From contig CAXYYA010000070.1 in assembly GCA_964293155.1 (NCBI GenBank), positions 1 through 10,046 on the forward strand: a stretch of DNA of 10,046 nucleotides, in the 5' to 3' direction. How positions within the stretch are numbered: the first letter of the stretch is position 1; each line of letters begins with the position of its first letter. The position numbers and the translations under genes were made by a program. Of this stretch, positions 5,048 through 10,046 are shown one piece after another. Source of the stretch: JAQVEB01 sp028698105 (GTDB taxonomy: Bacteria > Bacteroidota > Bacteroidia > Bacteroidales > Dysgonomonadaceae). A model generated the notes under the pieces. That model worked only from the letters and a program-made list of their open reading frames with translations. It was not told the DNA's origin and ran no database searches.

Positions 5048-7024
5048 TTAATATCTATCTAAAATACTGCCTCTCTCTTCCTGAACTTCGGCATACTCGA
5101 CCGCCGGCAATTGCTTACGTATGCGCGAACGGCTTTTCACATCCTTATGCTGTCCGTTACTGTCGGTAATGAGCAGTCGTTTTAGTGTTTCGTCCTCAAT
5201 CATGCTGTCTTCCGAAAAGTGGTCGCGAACAATGTTGCCCGATTTCGACCGCCTGTCGATAACCGTTTCTTCCAGTTCCCTGTTGTACTTGCGTATGCGT
5301 TGAAGCTGATCGCTGTCACCGTCTTTTCTGTCTGCCAGCGCCATCGGCTGTATGTATTTTTCTTCCAGCATGTAGCGTAGCGTTTCGTTTTCATTTACGG
5401 CAAGAACTTTCGACAGATCGTCGGGATCATACATCACCTTCCACTTTGTTGAACCATGATCACGGAAAGAGATATCAAAGCAATCGTAATCCCTACGCTG
5501 TCCCAATATTGTTGGATGGAGTCCGGAGCCTTGCAAGAGATTTGTGCGTCCGGTTGTTTCGCCGAACTGGAGTAAATAACTTTCCGCCGAGAGTTCGATT
5601 TTTCGGCTTGCATCCATCCCCTGCCACAGTTCCATGTATCGCTCAATTTTCTCCTCACGCTCACGGGAAATGATCATTTCAATTTGCCGGCAAACTCCGT
5701 CAAAATCCGGGAAGCCAGATTTGTACTTATTCAGGTACTCCACATTTGGCTGCTTGTCCTGGTTGCTTGTTATGCCGAATCCGCTCCAGTTTGGCAAAAG
5801 CTGGCACCATTTTTTGTTAATAGACCCGAAATAAGGTTCTATAATCTTTGCCTTAGCATTTTTTGCCCGGGCCGGCGTTACCTTTTCACCCATTGTTTCG
5901 TAGTATGGAGTAAGTTTTTTGATGGCGTAACGGTCGCTCTGAATCTGGTGTGCCTTGTGCATTGATCCGAAAAGTTCCGCCGTGTGCCGCGCCGCGTTCC
6001 TAAGTGCGGCCTGTGTCAGTTCCGGTGTTTCGTGTGTGCCGATGGCATAACCGACCGGGTATTTCAGGCAGGCGTCCAACACGATTACAACCGTGGGCCT
6101 GTGGTGATAGGTTGTTTTACCGTTTTCAAATTTCTGATATAGCAGCTCAACATCCCAACCGTCCAACGTCCAGTATAGAAGCGGCGCCGTGGGTGCTGAA
6201 CGCTTGACTTGCATTGTTTTTTTGTTCGAGAACGCAACAGAACCACGGCGGCCTGCAAAAATTGTTGTATCCAGCTTATCGCGCCAAACGGCAACGGTTG
6301 CGGGTGTTATTTGCCTCCATCCCATTTGGCCAGCGATCATGTTGTATAATCGCGAAACCTGAGCGTTATCGAAGTTTTTAGGACTTGCAAGTAGTTCAGT
6401 CATGTAACTTTCTTTTATTTCGTCGTCAATGCTAGCGGCATGTTTGTTCATGAAGTTTTTATGTATCAGGCTTTCCAGCCCCTCTTTTTTGTACCGCTTA
6501 AACCTGTTCTCCAAACGACGTTCATTTGCCGGGAGTGTGTGCGGGTATTTTGTTCTGTCCAGTTCCTGAACACCCTCGGCGATATCTTTCCACCTATGCG
6601 AAACACGGCCGCCTCTCGATCTGCGTGTTTGCTTTTTGTCCGACAGAAGTTTTCCTATTGCCTCGAGAACTATTGCGTTAGCATAATATTCGGCCCTGGT
6701 TTCTTTCGGCAGGCTTCGACCGTCGGCCAACACGAAGTCCTCCTCAAAAAATTTACTTATTTCAGCATTATGCTCGATCCTGATCTCAACCTGTGAAACC
6801 TTTGCCGCCGCATACGGATCACAACCCAGCGCCTTTTTTATTTCTGGCTTGAACCGGTCGGGAATACTATCGTACGCAACCAGGGCAGGGGTACCACGAC
6901 ATCCGCGTCGTGCAACGTATATTTGCTTTGTTTTAGCAAGATATTTATACTGATCAGCATCCATGATGTCGTTTTCAGTTAGCCATCTCGCCTCTGCGCA
7001 AAGTATGTTATTATAGTATTCCAT
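5048..7024 (-). CDS. Mu-type DDE transposase (A protein)
   Basis: A 658-residue transposase that nicks the phage ends and joins them to target DNA, used for both integration and replicative transposition. Length is close to Mu A (663). The N-terminus (20-67, ADQYKYLAKTKQIYVARRG with GTPALVAYDSIPD) is the winged HTH typical of Mu-type transposases. A further helical DNA-binding region follows (about 130-260). The RNase H-like catalytic core has D288 in YWTLDGWD, D364 in IQSDRYA and E396 in AKIIEPYFGSINKKW. The beta-barrel domain contains the RDYDCFDISF region, and the C-terminal basic tail (KSRSRIRKQLPAVE) probably contacts B. No frameshift or missing catalytic residue is seen. It is the first large gene of the operon and lies after a 223-bp non-coding leader. 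Confidence 0.97.
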   Translation of the reverse strand: MEYYNNILCAEARWLTENDIMDADQYKYLAKTKQIYVARRGCRGTPALVAYDSIPDRFKPEIKKALGCDPYAAAKVSQVEIRIEHNAEISKFFEEDFVLADGRSLPKETRAEYYANAIVLEAIGKLLSDKKQTRRSRGGRVSHRWKDIAEGVQELDRTKYPHTLPANERRLENRFKRYKKEGLESLIHKNFMNKHAASIDDEIKESYMTELLASPKNFDNAQVSRLYNMIAGQMGWRQITPATVAVWRDKLDTTIFAGRRGSVAFSNKKTMQVKRSAPTAPLLYWTLDGWDVELLYQKFENGKTTYHHRPTVVIVLDACLKYPVGYAIGTHETPELTQAALRNAARHTAELFGSMHKAHQIQSDRYAIKKLTPYYETMGEKVTPARAKNAKAKIIEPYFGSINKKWCQLLPNWSGFGITSNQDKQPNVEYLNKYKSGFPDFDGVCRQIEMIISREREEKIERYMELWQGMDASRKIELSAESYLLQFGETTGRTNLLQGSGLHPTILGQRRDYDCFDISFRDHGSTKWKVMYDPDDLSKVLAVNENETLRYMLEEKYIQPMALADRKDGDSDQLQRIRKYNRELEETVIDRRSKSGNIVRDHFSEDSMIEDETLKRLLITDSNGQHKDVKSRSRIRKQLPAVEYAEVQEERGSILDRY

Positions 7025-7037
7025 TTAGTTTGCTTAG

Positions 7038-7061
7038 CTCCCGCCAAGGACTCGAACCTTG
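7038..7061 (-). ncRNA. tRNA-like T-arm and acceptor strand, no full cloverleaf
   Basis: On the minus strand CAAGG-TTCGAGT-CCTTG is a perfect 5-bp stem with the 7-nt T-loop consensus TTCGANT. It is followed by GCGGGAG and C, like the 3' acceptor strand and discriminator of a tRNA. I looked upstream for the matching 5' acceptor strand, D-arm and anticodon arm and could not build a complete tRNA. The end is not followed by CCA. It may be a tRNA fragment or a tRNA-like element in the transposase leader. Confidence 0.4.
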
Positions 7062-7118
7062 TGTGTATGCCATCCGGGAAATCCCTCTGTCTATCCAAAG
7101 TGTCTCTGATTGCTTAAT

Positions 7119-7134
7119 TCCCGCTTTCGCAGGA
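7119..7134 (-). other. GNRA-type hairpin in the transposase leader
   Basis: On the minus strand TCCTGC-GAAA-GCGGGA forms a 6-bp stem (one G-U pair) closed by a GAAA tetraloop, a stable RNA motif. No U-tract follows, so it is not an intrinsic terminator. Its 5' arm could instead pair with a second GCGGGA at 7039-7044. Confidence 0.5.
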
Positions 7135-7247
7135 CAGGAAGTTTCACGGCAACCCTTAACTCTCAATCATCAATCTTCATCTTCATCAGGCCGGTTTCCG
7201 GTTGCCCACCAGCCGAGTCACCCTCGCTACTCCTTCCTTCATCGGGT

Positions 7248-7439
7248 CTATTTAGTGGGTTTTTCTATACCAAACTCTGGCACCTCTTCCCCAAAAAAAT
7301 CAGGGAAAGCACCCACAAGTTTGCGTTTATTTGATATATCGGCTAGATAGAATAATTTTTGAAGGCCTACATTAAAGGATCCTTCGTTAGTTCTTTCCCG
7401 ATCATGCATTTGCATGAATACACTTTTCTTTGTGCTCAT
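7248..7439 (-). CDS. Small hypothetical protein, 63 residues
   Basis: Unrecognised 63-residue protein. The first half is basic and polar (STKKSVFMQMHDRERTNE), the middle is mildly hydrophobic (VGLQKLFYLADI) and the end is acidic and aromatic (FPDFFGEEVPEFGIEKP). It has no membrane segment or known motif. Its ATG overlaps the stop of the membrane-peptide gene (ATGA), which supports coupled translation and a real gene. It sits between the early regulator and the transposase leader. Confidence 0.6.
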   Translation of the reverse strand: MSTKKSVFMQMHDRERTNEGSFNVGLQKLFYLADISNKRKLVGAFPDFFGEEVPEFGIEKPTK

Positions 7440-7630
7440 AGTTCATTAATCTTAAATCGTTTTTCAATATTTCGTAAGGTACCGCGCCGTTGTGCGTGTA
7501 TGAGAATAATTGATGATATCGCAAACCATGCGAAAACAATCATCACAGCGACAAAACTACTGTTCTCCGTGTCGATGCTCAAAGCCATAAAGCTGAGCAT
7601 CCAGTTAATAAGAATAAAATAAGCTTTCAT
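7436..7630 (-). CDS. Small two-helix membrane protein
   Basis: A 64-residue protein with two hydrophobic segments (about 4-19 and 27-46, FVAVMIVFAWFAISSIILIHA) joined by a short acidic loop (DTENSS). A positively charged tail follows (QRRGTLRNIEKRFK), predicting two membrane helices with the termini in the cytoplasm. It starts 1 nt after the stop of the HTH gene and overlaps the next gene by 4 nt. Expressed first in the early operon, it could act in superinfection exclusion or host-membrane modification, but nothing in the sequence settles this. Confidence 0.65.
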   Translation of the reverse strand: MKAYFILINWMLSFMALSIDTENSSFVAVMIVFAWFAISSIILIHAQRRGTLRNIEKRFKINEL

Positions 7631-7631
7631 A

Positions 7632-7853
7632 CTACACCAACTTTTTAATTTTTATAATTTTTGTATCCAATTCTACACCACCGAACCTCTCCAGGGCGGT
7701 ATGCCGTATTTTTTTTGCTAAATCGCTGTTGCTATTTCCCCTTAAAGCCTCTCTAACAGTTGGCGCTGATACACCAAACACATTCATTATTTGGGTGGTA
7801 GCCCCATATGGAACTAAAATTTTATTTGAAATTTTTTCTTTTTTTGCTTCCAT
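7632..7853 (-). CDS. Ner/Cro-like HTH early regulator
   Basis: A 73-residue DNA-binding protein, first gene of the leftward early operon and divergent from the S24 repressor gene. Residues 16-40 (YGATTQIMNVFGVSAPTVREALRG) form a helix-turn-helix with VSAPTVREAL as the recognition helix. It is followed by KIRHTALERFGGVEL, a pattern common in small Bacteroidales phage regulators. Position and size match Mu Ner or lambda Cro, which bind the control region and turn down repressor and early promoters. The candidate operators lie at 7880-7923 just upstream. The ATG is about 40 nt from the predicted leftward start site. The assignment to a Ner-like role is by context. Confidence 0.8.
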   Translation of the reverse strand: MEAKKEKISNKILVPYGATTQIMNVFGVSAPTVREALRGNSNSDLAKKIRHTALERFGGVELDTKIIKIKKLV

Positions 7854-7876
7854 GTAGAATATTTTCTCTATTTTTG
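7843..7876 (+). promoter_or_regulatory. Candidate rightward repressor promoter
   Basis: TATTTTTG at 7869-7876 is a full match to the Bacteroidota -7 element TAnnTTTG. TTTG at 7843-7846 lies 22 nt upstream, close to the usual -33 spacing of 19-21. Transcription would start near 7883, about 45 nt before the repressor ATG at 7928. The region is T-rich, so a chance match is possible. Confidence 0.5.
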
Positions 7877-7879
7877 TCT

Positions 7880-7923
7880 CACTTTCACATTTAAAAGTGT
7901 TGCAAAGTAATCAAACATCTTTG
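7880..7923. promoter_or_regulatory. Candidate operators (two inverted repeats)
   Basis: CACTTT (7880-7885) and AAAGTG (7894-7899) form a 6-bp inverted repeat with an 8-nt spacer. CAAAG (7903-7907) and CTTTG (7919-7923) form a second with an 11-nt spacer. They cover the predicted start sites of the opposing promoters, where repressor and Ner-like protein would be expected to bind. Confidence 0.45.
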
Positions 7924-7933
7924 AAATATGCAA
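7903..7933 (-). promoter_or_regulatory. Candidate leftward early promoter
   Basis: On the minus strand TTACTTTG (7903-7910) matches TAnnTTTG with one mismatch, and TTG (7931-7933) lies exactly 20 nt upstream. Transcription would start near 7896 and run left into the HTH gene and the whole early operon. It faces the repressor promoter, so the two transcripts would overlap by about a dozen bases. Confidence 0.4.
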
Positions 7934-8573
7934 GAAAAAAAGGCAAAAGTTTCAAACTTTTTTGAAAGAATATCGAAAATAATTGATTTTTATGGAATTA
8001 ATTCCGTAAATTCTTTTGAACCCCGAGTGGTTATTAACTGGAAGAGGGATGATGTTCAGAAAAAAAGAGGATAGCCCACTAGTTCTAAATAATCCACATA
8101 CTGTATATGGCAACTTGACTAATGAAAATACTCGTAAGATACCAATTATCGATATAGAGGCCGCCGCCGGAAGTGGACAGTTAAACGGAGATTATATCGA
8201 ACCATTGGGCTTTATAGCTGTTCCCATAAATTCTCTTCATAGTAGAACAGCCACCTATTACGCCATCCGAAGTCGTGGCGATAGTATGTTTCCCACTATA
8301 TATGACAAGGATATTTTGATCATTCGCCAACTTCATCGCGGCGAATGGGGCGAGTTGCGCGACGAGTATGTTTATGTAATTGTAGATCGAAATGGAAAAG
8401 CGTATGTCAAGCGAATAAAAGATCGACTTTCTCGGGGTTTTATCGTTTTAACATCGGACAACCTAGATAAGATAAATTATCCAAACTTTACACTTGAGGA
8501 GAGCGAACTACACTACTTTTTTTATGCTGAGCTGAAGATATCGTTAAAAGGCTTGCCGTCAGTGGCGGTTTAG
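7928..8573 (+). pseudogene. Broken S24 (LexA/CI-type) phage repressor
   Basis: The gene starts at ATG 7928 and reads FFERISKIIDFYGINSVNSF, the usual first helices of Bacteroidota phage repressors. The homologous continuation, NPEWLLTGRGMM, appears at once but in another frame (from about 8019). The ~40-residue HTH recognition region expected between them is missing; the original frame ends at 8074. The rest is intact: counting from TTG 8016, there is an Ala51-Gly52 autocleavage site in DIEAAAGSGQ, the catalytic Ser90 in RSRGDSM and the Lys132 in AYVKRIK of the S24 Ser-Lys dyad, running to a stop at 8573. An intact protein would hold the lysogenic state and self-cleave on DNA damage. As it stands it cannot encode a DNA-binding repressor; a TTG-started dimerisation/peptidase fragment is conceivable. 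Confidence 0.85.
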
Positions 8574-8600
8574 AAGTACTAAATTTTAATAACAGAACAA

Positions 8601-9308
8601 ATGATGATAGAAGCAAAAAAGATTGACATAACCACTGCACCCCGCCATTGCGGCAAACCGATGTTAGGTGCAGTGCCTTATTCAGAAGTTTATTTAATGG
8701 ACTGCGTCGCTGGTATGCGGCATTATCCCGACAATTATTTTGATTTAGCAGTAGTTGACCCGCCTTATGGCAATATTGATGCTATTGGTTTGACAGATAA
8801 CAAGCGTAAAGGTAAACAAGCTGCTAAAAGAACAAACTACAAGATTTTTGAAAATATTGCCCCTGATGATGAATACTACTGCGAATTAGCAAGGGTGTCT
8901 AAAAATCAAATTGTTTGGGGTGGCAACTTTTTAGGGCTTTGTGGAGGTGTGATAGTTTGGCTAAAAAACGGAACTGCATTTGGTGAGGCAGAAGTTGCAA
9001 TTTGCAGCACACATAAAAGCGTAAGGGTTTTTGAATATACTTGGAATGGTATGATACAGCAGAATATGAAAGATAAAGAAATTAGAATACACCCGACACA
9101 AAAACCCGTTGCTTTGTATGATTACATTTTTGCCAACTATGCAAAGCAGGGCGATTTGATTTTAGACACCCACGTTGGAAGCGGGAGTAGTAGAATTGCA
9201 GCAGATAAGGCGGGTCTAAACTTTGTCGGATTTGAAATTGATGAGGAGTATTTTAATGCCGCAAACAAGCGTTTCGATAACTTCAAAAGTCAGATGAGGC
9301 TCTTTTAG
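8601..9308 (+). CDS. Orphan beta-class DNA methyltransferase (N6-A or N4-C)
   Basis: A 235-residue methyltransferase transferring a methyl group from S-adenosylmethionine to an exocyclic amino group of adenine or cytosine. The catalytic motif DPPY (53-56) comes first. Then come a short target-recognition stretch, the HPTQKP motif (164-169) typical of this fold, the SAM-binding DTHVGSGSSRIA (189-200) and FVGFEIDEEYF (208-218). Catalytic motif before SAM motif is beta-class order. No restriction endonuclease is nearby, so it is probably anti-restriction, comparable in purpose to Mu mom. It starts 27 nt after the repressor remnant on the same strand (ATG at 8601 or 8604) and ends before a terminator. 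It is visibly richer in A+T than the early operon, suggesting separate acquisition. Confidence 0.92.
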   Translation: MMIEAKKIDITTAPRHCGKPMLGAVPYSEVYLMDCVAGMRHYPDNYFDLAVVDPPYGNIDAIGLTDNKRKGKQAAKRTNYKIFENIAPDDEYYCELARVSKNQIVWGGNFLGLCGGVIVWLKNGTAFGEAEVAICSTHKSVRVFEYTWNGMIQQNMKDKEIRIHPTQKPVALYDYIFANYAKQGDLILDTHVGSGSSRIAADKAGLNFVGFEIDEEYFNAANKRFDNFKSQMRLF

Positions 9309-9425
9309 GCATTGCACCTAACAGCTCATTTTCCAAACATAAATGCCACCTATTTTGATCGGTTAAAATTACTTGAGGACCGTTTCGATGAAATGGATTT
9401 TAGGTTTAAAAAGTTAGAAAAATAG
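9309..9425 (+). other. In-frame open extension after the methyltransferase stop
   Basis: Directly after the TAG at 9306-9308 the same frame stays open for 38 codons and ends at a second TAG. The tail FDRLKLLEDRFDEMDFRFKKLEK looks like a genuine amphipathic coiled-coil helix. There is no good start codon. It could be the remnant of a lost gene, a former C-terminal extension, or a readthrough product; coding status is unproven. Confidence 0.35.
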
Positions 9426-9450
9426 CGGTAAATTTGGCGCTTTCTATACA

Positions 9451-9486
9451 ATAAAAGGCTTACATCTTTGAATGTGAGCCTTTTAT
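9451..9486. terminator. Bidirectional intrinsic terminator
   Basis: ATAAAAGGCTTACAT (9451-9465) and ATGTGAGCCTTTTAT (9472-9486) form a 15-bp stem with one G-T mismatch and a 6-nt loop. A-rich bases on the left and T-rich bases on the right allow it to work in either direction. It closes the repressor-methyltransferase transcript and lies just after the second TAG. Confidence 0.85.
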
Positions 9487-9602
9487 ATTTATTATTTACG
9501 TTTAATTTATGTACTTATGGGTGTGATTAAATGGTATTTTTAGTTCATTTATTACTTTTTTACGTGTATATAAGGCAATTTAAACGTGTTTTTTATCTTA
9601 TT

Positions 9603-9638
9603 TTTTACCCCCCATTTTACCACCCAATCTACCACCCA
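9603..9638. repeat. Three 12-bp tandem repeats
   Basis: TTTTACCCCCCA, TTTTACCACCCA and ATCTACCACCCA follow each other without gaps. On the minus strand they read GGGTGGTA units. They could be an iteron-like binding site; similar C-rich arrays occur near integrase attachment regions of Bacteroidota elements, which I state from general recollection only. Confidence 0.7.
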
Positions 9639-9728
9639 TTTCAAAATGTACGTGTTTTTAGACAAAAGTATGTTCGGATTCTGCCACAAAAATAAATCGG
9701 TTTTCCACTTAGGTTAGTTATTATTTCC

Positions 9729-9736
9729 TATCTTTG
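9729..9736 (+). promoter_or_regulatory. Rightward promoter-like -7 element
   Basis: TATCTTTG matches TAnnTTTG fully, but no clear -33 TTG lies 19-21 nt upstream. A transcript would run towards the right edge. The ATG at 9739 opens only a 14-codon frame, so no gene is assigned. Confidence 0.35.
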
Positions 9737-9799
9737 TCATGAAGTCATTCGCACCGTTTTACGGCTGTTTTAGCGTCGTTTAAAGGCTTTTCTATAGGT

Positions 9800-9811
9800 A
9801 ATTAAACCTGT
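9800..9811. repeat. 12-bp direct repeat, copy 1
   Basis: AATTAAACCTGT, identical to 9863-9874. This copy runs directly into TGTAC. The pair, 63 bp apart, is the best candidate for repeated protein-binding sites in the right-end region. Confidence 0.6.
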
Positions 9812-9815
9812 ACAC

Positions 9816-9836
9816 AAAAAAAGCCGCGCGTGCGGC
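9816..9836 (-). terminator. Leftward intrinsic terminator
   Basis: Read on the minus strand, GCCGC-ACGC-GCGGC is a perfect 5-bp GC stem with a 4-nt loop followed by seven Ts. It would end a transcript entering from beyond the right edge of the window, which hints at a leftward gene there, perhaps in flanking host DNA. Confidence 0.65.
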
Positions 9837-9862
9837 CAGTAAATTAATCGTGAATTAAAGCA

Positions 9863-9874
9863 AATTAAACCTGT
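9863..9874. repeat. 12-bp direct repeat, copy 2
   Basis: Second identical AATTAAACCTGT, here followed after one base by TGTAC (9876-9880). The two copies flank the leftward terminator hairpin. Confidence 0.6.
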
Positions 9875-10046
9875 TTGTACAAAATGTTTTTTTCGACCCG
9901 CTGGGTTTATGCGTGTTATTCATCTATTAATCAAACTGTTTAACTCAATTCATTAAATCAAAGTATTGTACTTTTTGTTTTTACCCCCATAAATTGATAA
10001 TCAAGAATGCATGTTTAAAAAAGTGCTTTTTATGCTTCGTACATTT

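Larger units (their letters stand above)
7025..7247 (-). other. Non-coding leader upstream of the transposase
   Basis: No convincing ORF occupies this gap, the largest inside the otherwise compact operon. On the transcribed strand it holds a CCGG-AAA-CCGG hairpin, a GNRA-type hairpin, a T-arm-like hairpin and two copies of GCGGGA(AT/GC)TAAGCAA 80 bp apart (plus strand 7110-7124 and 7030-7044, 13 of 15 matching). The upstream TCCTGC can pair with the GCGGGA of either copy, so alternative folds are possible. It may be a structured leader or small RNA controlling transposase expression; this is inference. Confidence 0.5.
9487..10046. other. A+T-rich non-coding right end, possible phage terminus
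   Basis: No ORF above about 22 codons has any support here. TGTAC occurs at 9510, 9647, 9809, 9876 and 9967, and a further GTAC lies at 10039. ACGTGT occurs at 9562, 9584 and 9650. In a Mu-like genome this is where the left phage end with several transposase-binding sites should lie, so the recurring motifs are candidate sites. I could not identify the terminal dinucleotide or a target duplication. Part of the stretch may be host DNA. Confidence 0.4.

Noticed and set aside
7037..7134. A complete tRNA gene ending at the T-arm-like hairpin
   Set aside because: No 5' acceptor strand, D-arm or anticodon arm could be paired at proper distances; the best distal pairing (TCCTGC with GCGGGA) spans 96 nt without a cloverleaf.
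7030..7350. Plus-strand open frames opposite the transposase leader
   Set aside because: They run against the operon, lack any family-like sequence and overlap the 63-residue gene; the serine/proline-rich composition looks like chance translation.
9739..9783. 14-codon ORF after the TATCTTTG element
   Set aside because: Too short, no conserved features and the predicted transcript would start at or after its ATG.
9855..9923. 22-codon minus-strand ORF near the right end
   Set aside because: Too short and in A+T-rich sequence with no supporting signal beyond the nearby leftward terminator.
10014..10031. A-tract/T-tract inverted repeat around AGTGCT
   Set aside because: The arms are A/T runs with almost no loop, and it is not a convincing terminator.

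Overview
The window looks like the early (left) arm of a Mu-like transposable phage or prophage from the Bacteroidota, probably a gut Bacteroidales host. The evidence is a DDE transposase and MuB-type ATPase pair, a Gam-like protein, a DUF4494 protein (a family I know from this phylum), promoter-like TAnnTTTG elements, and genes without clear Shine-Dalgarno sites. Almost everything from 7853 down to the left edge lies on the minus strand in one tightly packed array (gaps of 0-25 nt, two ATGA overlaps) that reads as a single early operon.

In transcription order (right to left) the operon holds: a small Ner/Cro-like HTH protein (7632-7853); a two-helix membrane peptide and a 63-residue unknown; a 223-bp non-coding stretch with RNA-like hairpins, one resembling a tRNA T-arm; the transposase A (5048-7024); the target-selection ATPase B (4173-5024); a second, RecA-like ATPase (3524-4150); three small unknowns; Gam (2014-2541); a 168-residue unknown; DUF4494 (1049-1498); and two paralogous small proteins (569-1048 and 186-557).

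The main discovery is at the left end. The two paralogous proteins carry near-identical C-terminal domains whose differences fall in about 40 bp. A third, non-genic copy of that segment (about 78-158) differs from both genes at 14 sites inside this core, and at all 14 the third copy has adenine on the coding sense. Read in the genes' frame it is rich in AAY codons (FNNSNYNYSNANAG). This is the signature of a diversity-generating retroelement (DGR): two variable repeats (VRs), one template repeat (TR), and presumably a reverse transcriptase gene just beyond position 1. Each VR ends in a small perfect hairpin that the TR lacks, as expected of a DGR recipient site.

To the right, a control region (7854-7927) has face-to-face promoter-like elements and inverted repeats. 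It separates the early operon from a rightward S24 (LexA/CI-type) repressor gene. That gene is broken: its start and its peptidase half are in different frames, and the DNA-binding HTH between them is missing. An A+T-richer orphan beta-class DNA methyltransferase follows, then a bidirectional terminator.

The last ~560 bp have no gene. They carry TGTAC-containing repeats, 12-bp tandem repeats, one promoter-like element and a leftward terminator. They may include the phage left end and its transposase-binding sites, or the host junction; I could not locate the exact end.
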